Source: Marisediminitalea aggregata
GTDB taxonomy: Bacteria > Pseudomonadota > Gammaproteobacteria > Enterobacterales > Alteromonadaceae
Length of the DNA stretch: 64,000 nucleotides
NCBI RefSeq assembly: GCF_900129565.1
Contig: NZ_FQWD01000004.1
Coordinates: 434,001 to 498,000, forward strand
Reading direction: 5' to 3'
The notes beneath the pieces were generated by a model. That model had not been told where the DNA came from. It did not search any database and saw nothing but the letters and a program-made list of their open reading frames with translations. Position numbers and translations under genes: made by a program. Positions 17,863 to 26,293 of this stretch are shown piece after piece (position 1 is the stretch's first letter; each line of letters begins with the position of its first letter).

Positions 17863-20007
17863 TTAGAAGTCCATTTTCACTTTTACAGCAAAGGTACGTG
17901 GCTCACCAATGCGCATGTTACCACCGCCGTAAGAATCACCGATTGCCCAGTATTCTTTGTCGAACAGGTTGTCTACCGAGCCAATCAGGGTCAGCTCGTT
18001 GTCGGCAACCGTAGTGGTATAACTTACGCCGCCGTAGACCAGCGTATAAGAAGGCAGCTCCCAGTTATTCGCCGCATCAAGGGCTGTTTTACCGTGAAAC
18101 TTGCCGCCCAGATTCACTGTGAGTCCCGGCACTGCTGACACGTTGTAGTTAGTCTGTAAGGTAAATTGCTGCTCAGGTGCACCGCCTACATCATTGCCTT
18201 GATTAGCCGTACTGGTTTTATCGTATTCTGCACTCAGGAACATGGCATCGCCGTACAGTGACAGATTTTCAGTCACCGTTAACGCGCCGCTAAACTCAAA
18301 TCCCTGATACAGTGAGATCCCGTCCTGAATCAGGTAGTTGTCTTCAGTGACCATGGTGGCGCCACGCTCAATGCGGAACAAGGCAGAGCTCACAGACCAG
18401 CCCTGGCCTGCCATTTTCATACCCAACTCATACTGCAAGCTTTCCAGCGGCGGCAGCAAATCGTTGGCATTAGCGTATTCTTCACCAACGGCCGACGTCT
18501 GCCCTTCAAATGACTCAACATAACTGGCGTAATACGTGGTGTTTGCCGCCGGCTTGTACATTAATGCTACCGTTGGCGATACCGCGGTATCATCGTAGTT
18601 ATCGTGGTAAGAAGCAAAATAGTCGCTGGTGTCGTGTTCGATATTGTTGGAACGGATCCCCAACAGCAATTCCCACTCTTCGGTAAGCTCAATAAAGTCG
18701 CTCACAAACACCGACTGCTGAGTATCAACCCAGGCAACTGGGGCATCTTTTTGCAAGGTAGCTTCATAGGCAGGCACATCGCCCGGCGTATACAGATTGC
18801 TGGTTGCGTAATTACGGGTTACCTTACGGCCAAACTGACCACCGTCGTTGCGGTAAGTCGTGGCTTCCTGATGCGATACACCGAACACTACATTGTGTTT
18901 TATACCGCCAGTAGAAAAGTCCCCGTTTACAATAGCTTGTACCTGATCGTAATCAACGTCGAAGTACTGTTCGTAAGTCAGAATATTCAGGTCGCCCGCG
19001 CTGTTTAGCAGGTAGTTCAGACTTTTCACCCAACGGGTTTCATTTTTTGAGTAGTCGTAATCCAGCTGCAGTTGCCAGTTGTCATTGATGTTCCACTTCA
19101 AGCTACTGATCGCAATCAGGTTTTTATAGCCGTCGAAGGTGCCATCCACAGCCAGGTTACGACTGCCGCTGACCGTTGCAGGCAGGGGTTCACTTGCCGC
19201 CATATTCACCGAGAAGCGGTTCCAGGAATTTTCAATCAGGCGGTCGCTGTAAATCAAATCTACGGTCCACAACAGTGAATCCGTGAGGTTCGCGTCGAAT
19301 GCCAATGACACGGTTTCGCGGTCGATGCCGCCATTGTCCAGGTAGGTATCACCGTCTTCTTTAACGGCATTCACCCGCACACCAAAACTGTCATCGTCAC
19401 CAAAACGGGTACCGGCATCTACGTGTGCACTCAGCACACTGTCACTGCGCAAGCCCACATTGGCACTCACAGCAGTTTGAGTTGCGCGCTTGGTACTGTA
19501 ATTTACGATACCGCCGGGCGCAGCCATACCGTACATAAAGCCGGTTGCGCCTTTAATGAGGGTCACTTGTTCAAACGCTTCATAGGGTAATTCACCACTG
19601 AAACTGTTGATCGACATACCATTAATTTTGAAGCTCTGTGTGTAATCCAGGCCAAGACCACGTACACGAATAGTGTCACCAAACGAACTGTAAGCACTGC
19701 CATCGACCGACACCGACGCTTCACGACTGAACAAGCTGCTAAGGGTATTTACCTGACGAATTTCCATGTCTTCCAATGAAATAACGTCTACTGAGAATGG
19801 GGTTTCCTGAATAGAGCGCTTGCCTAATGCCCCGCCGTCGTTTTGCTGTTCAAATTCGGTAAGCTTGTGCCCTACCACAGAAATCACTTCAACATCTTCA
19901 GCACTTGCCGCGTCTGCAAACGCCACAGAATGACCAAGACCTGTCATGGCCGCACAGCAAGCTAATACTAATTTTCGCTTATTAAACAAAGCGTTTGGTT
20001 TACTCAT
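17863..20007 (-). CDS. TonB-dependent siderophore receptor
   Basis: 714-residue outer-membrane receptor. The signal peptide ends at SVAFA (about residue 31) and a TonB-box-like VEVISVVG follows. The plug domain has siderophore-receptor features (TPFSVDVISLEDMEIRQV, DTIRVRGLG, EAFEQVTLIKGATGFMYGMAAPGGIVNY), then comes a 22-strand barrel ending in an aromatic residue (KVKMDF). Its start has an AAGGA ribosome site, and a strong Fur box lies 100 bp upstream, so it is iron-repressed. The divergent genes encode a PepSY-type reductase set that probably handles the imported ferric siderophore. An exported Fes-type esterase 4.7 kb away suggests a catecholate ligand. Confidence 0.92.
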   Translation of the reverse strand: MSKPNALFNKRKLVLACCAAMTGLGHSVAFADAASAEDVEVISVVGHKLTEFEQQNDGGALGKRSIQETPFSVDVISLEDMEIRQVNTLSSLFSREASVSVDGSAYSSFGDTIRVRGLGLDYTQSFKINGMSINSFSGELPYEAFEQVTLIKGATGFMYGMAAPGGIVNYSTKRATQTAVSANVGLRSDSVLSAHVDAGTRFGDDDSFGVRVNAVKEDGDTYLDNGGIDRETVSLAFDANLTDSLLWTVDLIYSDRLIENSWNRFSVNMAASEPLPATVSGSRNLAVDGTFDGYKNLIAISSLKWNINDNWQLQLDYDYSKNETRWVKSLNYLLNSAGDLNILTYEQYFDVDYDQVQAIVNGDFSTGGIKHNVVFGVSHQEATTYRNDGGQFGRKVTRNYATSNLYTPGDVPAYEATLQKDAPVAWVDTQQSVFVSDFIELTEEWELLLGIRSNNIEHDTSDYFASYHDNYDDTAVSPTVALMYKPAANTTYYASYVESFEGQTSAVGEEYANANDLLPPLESLQYELGMKMAGQGWSVSSALFRIERGATMVTEDNYLIQDGISLYQGFEFSGALTVTENLSLYGDAMFLSAEYDKTSTANQGNDVGGAPEQQFTLQTNYNVSAVPGLTVNLGGKFHGKTALDAANNWELPSYTLVYGGVSYTTTVADNELTLIGSVDNLFDKEYWAIGDSYGGGNMRIGEPRTFAVKVKMDF

Positions 20008-20105
20008 GGTTTGTCCTTAATGTGATATGAAAAATCCGAGGGCGTTTGAGAAAGAAACGATTGTTGTAATGGTTATCCCTGCAGGTCGATGACACTACAC
20101 CAAAC

Positions 20106-20124
20106 GATAATCATTATCAATATC
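20106..20124. promoter_or_regulatory. Fur box between the siderophore receptor and the PepSY operon
   Basis: GATAATCATTATCAATATC matches 16 of 19 bases of the Fur consensus GATAATGATAATCATTATC (counted by hand). It is placed to control both divergent units. Confidence 0.85.
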
Positions 20125-20254
20125 ATTTACATAGTTTTGTATTTATCGTTGACTATGATCAGCTTTATGTAAATTTACCTAAATTTTCCTATACAAACAC
20201 AACGTAATGAGTATGATTCTTATTAATATTTATTAAACTAATGGATTAGGCATA

Positions 20255-20512
20255 ATGAGTGTGTTGGCATTGGCCTTTACTTTCTGTGGCTGTTTGTTGA
20301 TTTATGTCACTAATAAAAATCAGCGCCTGTTTGCGAAGCAAAAAGCACTGACTCTGCGATACCTTGGGTACCTGCTAGCCTGTGTTGCGCTGGTGTGCTG
20401 GTTAAATGCAGTGTCTGTCTCGGCAGCCATACTGATCTGGTTGTTGGGCATCATGGTGGTCCTGGCATTGATCCCGCTACTTGCTCTTGTTCGACCCGGG
20501 AGACAAACCTAA
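20255..20512 (+). CDS. Small membrane protein of the iron-uptake (PepSY) operon, DUF3325-like
   Basis: 85 residues, almost entirely hydrophobic: three predicted membrane helices (about 2-18, 35-50, 55-76). It resembles DUF3325-type proteins encoded with PepSY reductases and TonB receptors in Pseudomonas and relatives; the family name is from memory and moderately sure. Its stop overlaps the next start (TAATG). Function unknown; probably an accessory subunit of the downstream reductase. Confidence 0.7.
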   Translation: MSVLALAFTFCGCLLIYVTNKNQRLFAKQKALTLRYLGYLLACVALVCWLNAVSVSAAILIWLLGIMVVLALIPLLALVRPGRQT

Positions 20513-20811
20513 TGGCCCGACTGTCTGCAGAAGAAAAGATTCAACCTCACTGGTGGACAAAATCACTGGCCGGCGCAGTGCTTGGACTGACGTTCGCGTT
20601 CGCGGTGGTCGGTATTTTTGCCTGGTATGGGCCGGGCGGGATTCAGGCGCCCAACAAAGTGCAATTTAATATGTGGATGATCAGCCCTGTCTGGTTACTG
20701 ATTCTGTCGTTCTCATTCTTGTTTAGAACCGGTATGCGAGCCGTGCTGATACTTGGTACAGCAAACCTGATCGCGTGGGCAACCTTTTTACTATTGAGAT
20801 ACACTTTATGA
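20512..20811 (+). CDS. Small membrane protein of the iron-uptake operon
   Basis: 99 residues. A short hydrophilic N-terminus (MARLSAEEKIQPHWWTKSL) is followed by three hydrophobic segments. The LFRTGMRAVLILGTANL segment is like small proteins annotated as iron-transport accessory proteins next to PepSY reductases. The start ATG 20512 overlaps the previous stop; its own stop overlaps the next start (ATGA), so the three are translationally coupled. No catalytic residues are visible. Confidence 0.7.
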   Translation: MARLSAEEKIQPHWWTKSLAGAVLGLTFAFAVVGIFAWYGPGGIQAPNKVQFNMWMISPVWLLILSFSFLFRTGMRAVLILGTANLIAWATFLLLRYTL

Positions 20812-22439
20812 AGATCCGCAGCGATATTCTTCGCACCTACCAGTCTATTCACACCTGGACAGGGATTACGACCGGCTTGTTGTTATTCATTGCCTTTTTT
20901 GCCGGTGCATTGACTATGTTTAAATCGCCCATTACCCATTGGGCGGTGCCAGAGAACCACGTGCTGCCAGCTATTTCAGTCGGGCAATACAATGAGTTAG
21001 TGCAACAAGCTACGGCGCAATATGAAACGGCCAGCAACGGCTTCACTCTCCACTTTGCCCCCCATCAAAGTCCAATGCATCACAGCCCAATGACCTGGTA
21101 CGAACAAGGCGGTGGCCGGGGACTCAGTATCGATAGCCACTTACGACAGGCCTCGTTCAACGAGGAAGGTGAGTTGGTTTCAGTGGCCAATCAGCAAAAT
21201 GTACTGGGTGACTTGATTGATCAGTTGCATCGCACCGCAGGTATACCCGGTAAAGCCGGTCATGAAGATATTGGCGTATTGGTACTCGGAGTTGCGTCAG
21301 CTCTCTATTTCATCGCACTGGTATCTGGTGTTATTTTCCTGCTACCCACTCTGGTGAAAAGCTTTTTCTCCTTGCGACAAAAGAAAGGCGCAAATCGATT
21401 CTGGCTTGATACCCATAACCTGATTGGCATCACCAGCCTGCCATTTCATTTGCTGATAGCCTGGACAGTTGTGGTCTTTGCTTTCCACGACATGCTGTAC
21501 GGCGGCCTCTCTCTGATTTACGGTGACGAACCCATGTTCGAGCGCAATGGCGGCAGTAAACAGGTGTACTCAGTGGCTGAGCTCCCCCCCGTAGAACGTT
21601 ATTTTGAAGCGGTCGGTAACATGGTAGACGGCTACGATATTGTCAGTTTAACGTTTGCCGATTTAGCCACGCCACGAGCGCGTTTGAGTATTGAAGTAGC
21701 CGGCGACGGTAAACTGCAGCGCGCCGCCGAAACCGATATCATTGCTATGCACCCGTTTACACTGGACGTGACATACAGCACCTTAAGCATTCCGGAAAAT
21801 GGCGCGTTTGGCCCTCTGGTGAAAAGCTTCTTTGCGCTGCACTTTGGTAATTTTGCCAATGATACCGGGCGCTGGATTTACTTTTTACTGGGTATGATGG
21901 GCGCAATCTTGTTCTATACAGGTAATCTGCTATGGCTGGAAAAGCGCCGCAAAAAACAAGCAAAACAATCCCGCTCGGTTACCATAATGGCAAAACTCAC
22001 CATTGGTGTGTGTCTGGGTTCCGTGCTGGGTGTAGCGACTTCAATACTTGCCTCAAAATGGCTTTATCTGATGGGTGTCGATATCAACCTAGGGTATATC
22101 AACGTCTATTACGGTGTGTTTATTGCCAGCCTGGGCTTTGCTTTTTGGCAAGGAGCCGCGAAGTCGGCAATTGCCTTGCAAGCCTTGATCGCAGCATTCT
22201 GTTTAGGCGTGCCGCTCACGACATTGATCAACGCGCTGTTTTCCCATAATACGCACTGGCACGTCGCTGGTGGCACCCTGTTAGTGGATGTGATGGCGCT
22301 GGTATTCGCCTGGATATTCTTTGCAGCTGCCAGAAAAACCCGGCAACGTGCTTACCAGGGTGAGCCCGACAGTATCTGGTTTATTCCTTCCAAAGTTCAC
22401 GCTACGCCAGGTGATAGCGTGCAACCGAAAACAATCTAA
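20808..22439 (+). CDS. PepSY-associated transmembrane protein (putative ferric-siderophore reductase)
   Basis: 543 residues. ATG 20808 overlaps the previous stop (ATGA); a longer upstream frame only adds sequence inside the preceding gene. It has an N-terminal helix with the motif RTYQSIHTWTGITTGLLLFIAFFAGAL, two PepSY regions, a DTHNLIGITSLPFHLLIAWT helix, and an ALHFGNFANDTGRWIYFLLG helix with His residues suited to heme or quinone binding. Three or more further C-terminal helices follow. Related proteins (PiuB, FoxB types) release iron from imported siderophores at the inner membrane. Under the shared Fur box. Confidence 0.85.
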   Translation: MKIRSDILRTYQSIHTWTGITTGLLLFIAFFAGALTMFKSPITHWAVPENHVLPAISVGQYNELVQQATAQYETASNGFTLHFAPHQSPMHHSPMTWYEQGGGRGLSIDSHLRQASFNEEGELVSVANQQNVLGDLIDQLHRTAGIPGKAGHEDIGVLVLGVASALYFIALVSGVIFLLPTLVKSFFSLRQKKGANRFWLDTHNLIGITSLPFHLLIAWTVVVFAFHDMLYGGLSLIYGDEPMFERNGGSKQVYSVAELPPVERYFEAVGNMVDGYDIVSLTFADLATPRARLSIEVAGDGKLQRAAETDIIAMHPFTLDVTYSTLSIPENGAFGPLVKSFFALHFGNFANDTGRWIYFLLGMMGAILFYTGNLLWLEKRRKKQAKQSRSVTIMAKLTIGVCLGSVLGVATSILASKWLYLMGVDINLGYINVYYGVFIASLGFAFWQGAAKSAIALQALIAAFCLGVPLTTLINALFSHNTHWHVAGGTLLVDVMALVFAWIFFAAARKTRQRAYQGEPDSIWFIPSKVHATPGDSVQPKTI

Positions 22440-22453
22440 CCCGATATACCAGG

Positions 22454-22485
22454 AATGGCGGCAGCCTTGTCGCCATTTCTTTTTT
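22454..22485 (+). terminator. Terminator of the PepSY operon
   Basis: AATGGCG (22454-22460), loop GCAGCCTTGT, CGCCATT (22471-22477), then TCTTTTTT. Confidence 0.88.
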
Positions 22486-22621
22486 ATCACCACTCCGTCT
22501 TTACCCTTTTCGTTCTGGACCTGCCCTCTGTTTCTTCCTGGCGATAGTTGTAAGCGCAACAGCCAAATCCTATTGCTGGTGTTTTGCTTTGTGAATGGTG
22601 TTGCGTGGTTTGGGTTTTAAA

Positions 22622-22680
22622 GGTCCCTGATGTCGCTTCGCGATTCAGGGATGACGGGAAGTAAAAGATTCAGGGATAAC
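22622..22680. repeat. Intergenic CAGGGAT repeat / hairpin
   Basis: CCCTGATGTCGCTTCGCGA then TTCAGGGATGAC forms a hairpin (CCCTGA/TCAGGG with inner TCGC/GCGA pairing). A second TTCAGGGATAAC follows after about 16 bases. This looks like an interspersed intergenic repeat of the kind common in marine gammaproteobacteria. No gene is seen between 22440 and 22692. Confidence 0.4.
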
Positions 22681-22692
22681 ATGTAAAAGAGG

Positions 22693-23010
22693 TTATGTGA
22701 GGTAATTTAACGCGGTTCGTGGCGGCTTTTTAAACCAAATCACTTTGCCCAGTACCTCCGCTTTTGAAACCGGACCAATTTGATTCGAGGACACACTCTC
22801 GGCAATGTTGTCTCCACATAAGTAAAAGGTAGTTTTGCTGCTATCTACCGCAAGTACGCGTTTTACTATTACCCCGTATTGCGCGGTATTGACGACAACG
22901 AGGTCATTGAGAGAGATCGATAGAAAGGGGAACGTTGCTACCAGCACGTAGGTGTCTGGTGGCAACGTAGGAAGCATACTTCTGCCCTGAATGCGCAGCA
23001 GCTTTAACAT
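22693..23010 (-). CDS. sodX: Nickel superoxide dismutase maturation protease (S26 family)
   Basis: 105 residues. LKLLRIQGRSMLPTLPPDTYVLV contains the catalytic Ser of S26 signal peptidases (GxSMxP), and VIVKRVLAV carries the Lys of the Ser/Lys dyad. CGDN is the usual third block. It trims the SodN leader to expose the His1 ligand. The start ATG 23010 overlaps the sodN stop (TAATG), giving translational coupling; a longer frame to 23091 overlaps sodN heavily and is not used. The hydrophobic stretch is short, unlike a housekeeping LepB. Confidence 0.88.
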   Translation of the reverse strand: MLKLLRIQGRSMLPTLPPDTYVLVATFPFLSISLNDLVVVNTAQYGVIVKRVLAVDSSKTTFYLCGDNIAESVSSNQIGPVSKAEVLGKVIWFKKPPRTALNYLT

Positions 23011-23507
23011 TACAGGTCCGGGTACAAAACGTCTTCTGACGGCGGATAAGGACACGTCGCCGTTTTGGTTGCCACGCCTTTGGTTTGCCAAAAATACCCG
23101 GCAAACTGATTTACCAGTTGCAGAAGTTCCAGTCCCTTTTGGCGGTCGACATGTTGCTTACACGCAGAGCCCGCCAGCATGATTTTATGGACCAATTCGT
23201 GGGTATCGGGAAAGGTCTCAAATTGTGGCGCTTTGAAATAGTCCCCCCAAATCACTCGTACTTCGGCTTTCACCTTTTCGGCGTGAATCTCTTTCTCTCT
23301 GACCAACCGGCTCAGCTGCGCTTGCTGACTCAGTGACAGGCTCTCTTTGTCACCCAATTCCAATAGCAGGTCGGTAAGTCTGATCACACTCAGGGCCGCT
23401 ACCTGAGCGATAATGGGGTCATAAATTTTACAGGGAATATCGCAGTGTGCGCTGGCGGTCGCAAACGATAGTTTTTTGTCGAGTCGACGCAATAGTGAGT
23501 GCAACAT
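23010..23507 (-). CDS. sodN: Nickel-containing superoxide dismutase
   Basis: Dismutates superoxide with nickel instead of Fe or Mn; a cytoplasmic hexamer in known cases. 165 residues: short leader MLHSLLRRLDKKLSFATASA, then the nickel hook HCDIPCKIYDP (mature His1, Cys2 and Cys6 are residues 21, 22 and 26), followed by a four-helix bundle with the conserved VIWGDYFKAPQFETFPDTHELVH. ATG 23507 has a GGGAG ribosome site; the upstream extension (to 23624) overlaps the previous gene and lacks support. It is coupled to sodX. Part of a Fur-box-controlled operon, consistent with replacing Fe-SOD when iron is scarce. Confidence 0.95.
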   Translation of the reverse strand: MLHSLLRRLDKKLSFATASAHCDIPCKIYDPIIAQVAALSVIRLTDLLLELGDKESLSLSQQAQLSRLVREKEIHAEKVKAEVRVIWGDYFKAPQFETFPDTHELVHKIMLAGSACKQHVDRQKGLELLQLVNQFAGYFWQTKGVATKTATCPYPPSEDVLYPDL

Positions 23508-23509
23508 GC

Positions 23510-23719
23510 TCAGGACTCCCTTGAAGAAGAACGACTGATGGCTTTGTACAACGCAAAGATACAGGCCAGGCCAACGGCAGCCAGCGACAGTAAAAACAAA
23601 GCGTGTAAAATGGGGCTGGTCCAATGGCTATGGTCGTGCCCTTCATGTGCCAACGTCAGCGGGCTAACGAGTGCACAGATCGTCATCAACAATGACGCAA
23701 AAATTCGTTTGAGTTGCAT
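23510..23719 (-). CDS. His-rich small membrane protein of the sodN operon
   Basis: 69 residues. A signal peptide (MQLKRIFASLLMTICALVSPLTLA) is followed by the metal-binding-like cluster HEGHDHSHW at the mature N-terminus, then one transmembrane helix (about 40-60) and a Ser/Arg tail. AGGAG lies 8 bases before ATG 23719. It ends three bases before the sodN start. The predicted topology places the His cluster in the periplasm. A role in nickel capture for SodN is plausible but not shown. No family recognised. Confidence 0.75.
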   Translation of the reverse strand: MQLKRIFASLLMTICALVSPLTLAHEGHDHSHWTSPILHALFLLSLAAVGLACIFALYKAISRSSSRES

Positions 23720-23737
23720 GTATATGCTCCTGCTTAA

Positions 23738-24184
23738 TTAATGGGTGGATGATTGCTGACTGGATTGAAACGCCAGCGGTATATTGCGATTGAGGAATCC
23801 GGATTTGGTTGCCCCGTATGCACCGTGCTGCTTTTCAAACAGGCAAAGTTGCGTGTAGGCGATTCGACTTCCCCACAGCGGGCCAGGTAACTCGCCGCTA
23901 CACTGAAGAATGTCGTGCATCTTTAATCGCGCGGCCTGAAAGTGTTGCCACGCTGCGCGGTAGGCGCCATTGCGCTGATACAACTCAGCCAGGTTATGGT
24001 GGCTTACCAACATGGCACCAATAGACTGTCGGCTGGCTGGATTGGCCTCGAGCAATACATCACTGCGTTGAATAGCCTGCTGATAATAAAACAGCGCTAA
24101 CAGTGTGTGGGACTGATCAAAACAACGATTTGCCCGGCAAATTGACTGCTCCCAATAACCGTACGCCACCTTGTAATCGTTCAT
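23738..24184 (-). CDS. TPR-like protein of the sodN operon (DUF2753-like)
   Basis: 148 residues, soluble and helical. It has TPR-type repeats: LLALFYYQQAIQRSDVLLE, LVSHHNLAELYQRNGAYRAAWQHFQAARLK. Several Cys and His residues are scattered through it. ATG 24184 has a perfect AAAGGAGG ribosome site; the six-residue extension to 24202 was rejected. It resembles DUF2753-type proteins of Vibrio (moderate recall). Function unknown; the position suggests assembly or regulation of the superoxide dismutase. Confidence 0.7.
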   Translation of the reverse strand: MNDYKVAYGYWEQSICRANRCFDQSHTLLALFYYQQAIQRSDVLLEANPASRQSIGAMLVSHHNLAELYQRNGAYRAAWQHFQAARLKMHDILQCSGELPGPLWGSRIAYTQLCLFEKQHGAYGATKSGFLNRNIPLAFQSSQQSSTH

Positions 24185-24211
24185 TGTGTAGCCTCCTTTC
24201 AAAACCCGCTG

Positions 24212-24577
24212 CTAAGCGCCGTAGCGCTGCAAAGCAATTGGCTGACCCTGACCATCTACGGCTTGCAATACCGCCTGCACGCGCCGCTCAATAGCGCGCC
24301 GGTATTCGGTCAGGCGCAATGATTCGTATGCGGTACACAATAGCAACGACAGAGACTTCACTTTCTCTATCATGCTTTGATTCTGGCCCTCTTCTACTTC
24401 CAGTAAAATCACGGCAATATCAAATGCACAACCTAAGTAGGCAATACATTCGCGAAACTGCCCATCGCAAAACAGCGTGGTTCCCTGCCATTCGTCCCTC
24501 GCCAGAAAGTGCAAGGCTTCTTGTGGATGCCCGTAAACCCAATCATTGTGTTTGGCGCATAGATAGGAAATTTGCAT
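24212..24577 (-). CDS. Hypothetical protein, first gene of the sodN operon
   Basis: 121 residues, helical, with Cys at positions 7, 37, 43, 50 and 80 by rough count. No signal peptide, no membrane helix, no family recognised. ATG 24577 has an AAGGAGGG ribosome site; the ORF extends to 24613 but without support. It is the first gene after the Fur box at 24627-24645. Its position, small size and helical nature recall the unknown ORFs found beside Fur-regulated fumC-sodA in Pseudomonas, but no homology is claimed. Confidence 0.65.
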   Translation of the reverse strand: MQISYLCAKHNDWVYGHPQEALHFLARDEWQGTTLFCDGQFRECIAYLGCAFDIAVILLEVEEGQNQSMIEKVKSLSLLLCTAYESLRLTEYRRAIERRVQAVLQAVDGQGQPIALQRYGA

Positions 24578-24626
24578 AACTGTGCCCTCCTTGTCATTAC
24601 AATAGACCCTCAAAATTGTAATTGCA

Positions 24627-24645
24627 AATGATAATTGTTACTATT
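24627..24645. promoter_or_regulatory. Fur-like box between the sodN operon and the fes-like gene
   Basis: AATGATAATTGTTACTATT matches 11 of 19 Fur consensus bases. The wider site is an inverted repeat TGCAAAT (24623-24629) and ATTTGCA (24643-24649), the same arms as in the box at 27519-27539. It lies between divergent genes and can control both. Confidence 0.65.
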
Positions 24646-24694
24646 TGCATAATTTCAATTCTGCGCTATTTCTGCACAACGAAAACAACACGTT

Positions 24695-26293
24695 ATGAAT
24701 ATCCAACACGCCGTCTTCCGCACTGCAATATTGCTTTGCCTGTGCATCTCATCGTCTTTGTTTGCCGCCATCAGTAAGGGGCCAGTTAGTCAGCAAAAGA
24801 CCCAGCTTTCTCTGCCCCCACATCAAACAACACTCTCACTTCCGGTCAGTAAAGGGACATACGTAGCAGGCCAGGCAACGTCTCCCGGTGAGTTCTCGTT
24901 ATGTCTGGCTGACGATAAGTTACACTGTGCACGACAACTGGTGTCATCGCATACCGGCACAGCCTGGTTCTACCTTGTGGCTCCTGTGGACTCGCCGGTT
25001 CTACTTGCACAAACAAAGCAACACATTCAGATAACCCTGCTGAAGCAGGTTCCGCGCAACCAGCAAACCTTTAATCAGCCAGATATTAGTAGCCCTGCTG
25101 TACTAAATGCGTTGCGAGCCTTGCAACAGCAAAAGGACACTGACACTGTGTGGCAAACCCTCATTGAAAACGGGGCTCCGCTTATCGAGCCTTCGAGTAA
25201 AGCCGACGAGTACCTGTTGACGTTCTTACACCGCGGCGCTAAACACAACGCCCTTATCTTTGGCGCCCCAGACCGAGATCACGGCTGGATGGCGCGTCTT
25301 GGTAACACGGATATCTGGTATAAAACCTATGTGGTCCCCGATACCACGGTTGTGTCGTATCAGATTGCGCCTGATGTTCCGCGATTTGAAGGCAGTCCGT
25401 TTGAACAGCGTGTCGCGCTAAAAGCAACGGCCCGGCGCGACCCATTAAATCCGCACACCACCAAACCGGATACCACTGACCCCTACATGCAGCTTTCTGT
25501 TGTGACATTGCCCAATGCAGCTCCCTACAAAGCTTGTGACAACGACTGCAAACTCACCGGGACTTCGCAAACATTTACGTTGTACAGTCAGCGATTAAAC
25601 AACCATCGGCAGATCTCCCTGTATACTTCGCCAGACAATCAACACCCAGCCGACAGACTTCAGCTATTGCTGTTTGATGGCGTGCAATTTACGACTGAGA
25701 TCAATGTACTGGCCACGCTTGAGCAGGCAGTCATCAACAACCGTATTCCGGCAGTCGATGTTGTGTTAATTGATACCCTGGACAACGCCACACGTGGTCA
25801 GGAATTACCTGACAACTCCCTCTTTACACAGATGTTGGTGGAAGAAATATTACCCGAGGTTTACCGCTTAACCGGGCGTGCGTTTACTGCTGAACAACGC
25901 ATACTGGCCGGCTCCAGCTACGGTGGACTCGGCGCATTCAATCATGCATTTAAGGCTTCAGAGACGTTTGGCAACGCCATAGTGATGAGCGGTTCATTTT
26001 GGTGGGCTGCAGAACCGGGCTATCCGTCAGACCGCTATTTTGTCTCTGAACGTGTCATGGCATCTGCGCCACAAAAGGTGCGTTATGCCATGACGGCAGG
26101 TTTGTTTGAGTCCAGTCCAACGGGCAAAAAAGGGATTTTGTCTGGCAGCCGGCATTTGCGCGATATCCTCAAAGTGAAGGGCTACGAGGTACATTACAAA
26201 GAATACGCGGGCGGCCACGATTATGTGATTTGGGAACGGGCGCTGGTATGGGGAATAGAGGCATTGTTTCCCTATTCAAGCCACCACCAGTAA
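24695..26293 (+). CDS. fes: Exported Fes-type enterochelin esterase
   Basis: 532 residues. A signal peptide (MNIQHAVFRTAILLCLCISS, cleaved near FAA) is followed by a beta-rich region (about 40-135), the Fes N-terminal domain (about 150-240: WQTLIENGAPLIEPSSKADEY, NTDIWYKTYVVPDTTVVSYQ) and the esterase D domain (about 310-525) with nucleophile Ser408 in GSSYGG and the His in GGHDYVIW. Fes hydrolyses triscatecholate siderophores to free iron. E. coli Fes is cytoplasmic; this one is apparently periplasmic, like IroE in place but Fes-like in architecture. The Fur-type box lies 50 bp upstream. It overlaps the convergent permease gene by 22 bases. Confidence 0.85.
   Translation: MNIQHAVFRTAILLCLCISSSLFAAISKGPVSQQKTQLSLPPHQTTLSLPVSKGTYVAGQATSPGEFSLCLADDKLHCARQLVSSHTGTAWFYLVAPVDSPVLLAQTKQHIQITLLKQVPRNQQTFNQPDISSPAVLNALRALQQQKDTDTVWQTLIENGAPLIEPSSKADEYLLTFLHRGAKHNALIFGAPDRDHGWMARLGNTDIWYKTYVVPDTTVVSYQIAPDVPRFEGSPFEQRVALKATARRDPLNPHTTKPDTTDPYMQLSVVTLPNAAPYKACDNDCKLTGTSQTFTLYSQRLNNHRQISLYTSPDNQHPADRLQLLLFDGVQFTTEINVLATLEQAVINNRIPAVDVVLIDTLDNATRGQELPDNSLFTQMLVEEILPEVYRLTGRAFTAEQRILAGSSYGGLGAFNHAFKASETFGNAIVMSGSFWWAAEPGYPSDRYFVSERVMASAPQKVRYAMTAGLFESSPTGKKGILSGSRHLRDILKVKGYEVHYKEYAGGHDYVIWERALVWGIEALFPYSSHHQ

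Noticed and set aside
18604-19008. 134-codon plus-strand frame inside the siderophore receptor
   Set aside because: Antisense to conserved barrel sequence, no ribosome site.
23508-23624. 39-residue N-terminal extension of SodN
   Set aside because: Overlaps the His-rich small gene out of frame; the start at 23507 gives the normal short leader before HCDIPC with a good ribosome site.
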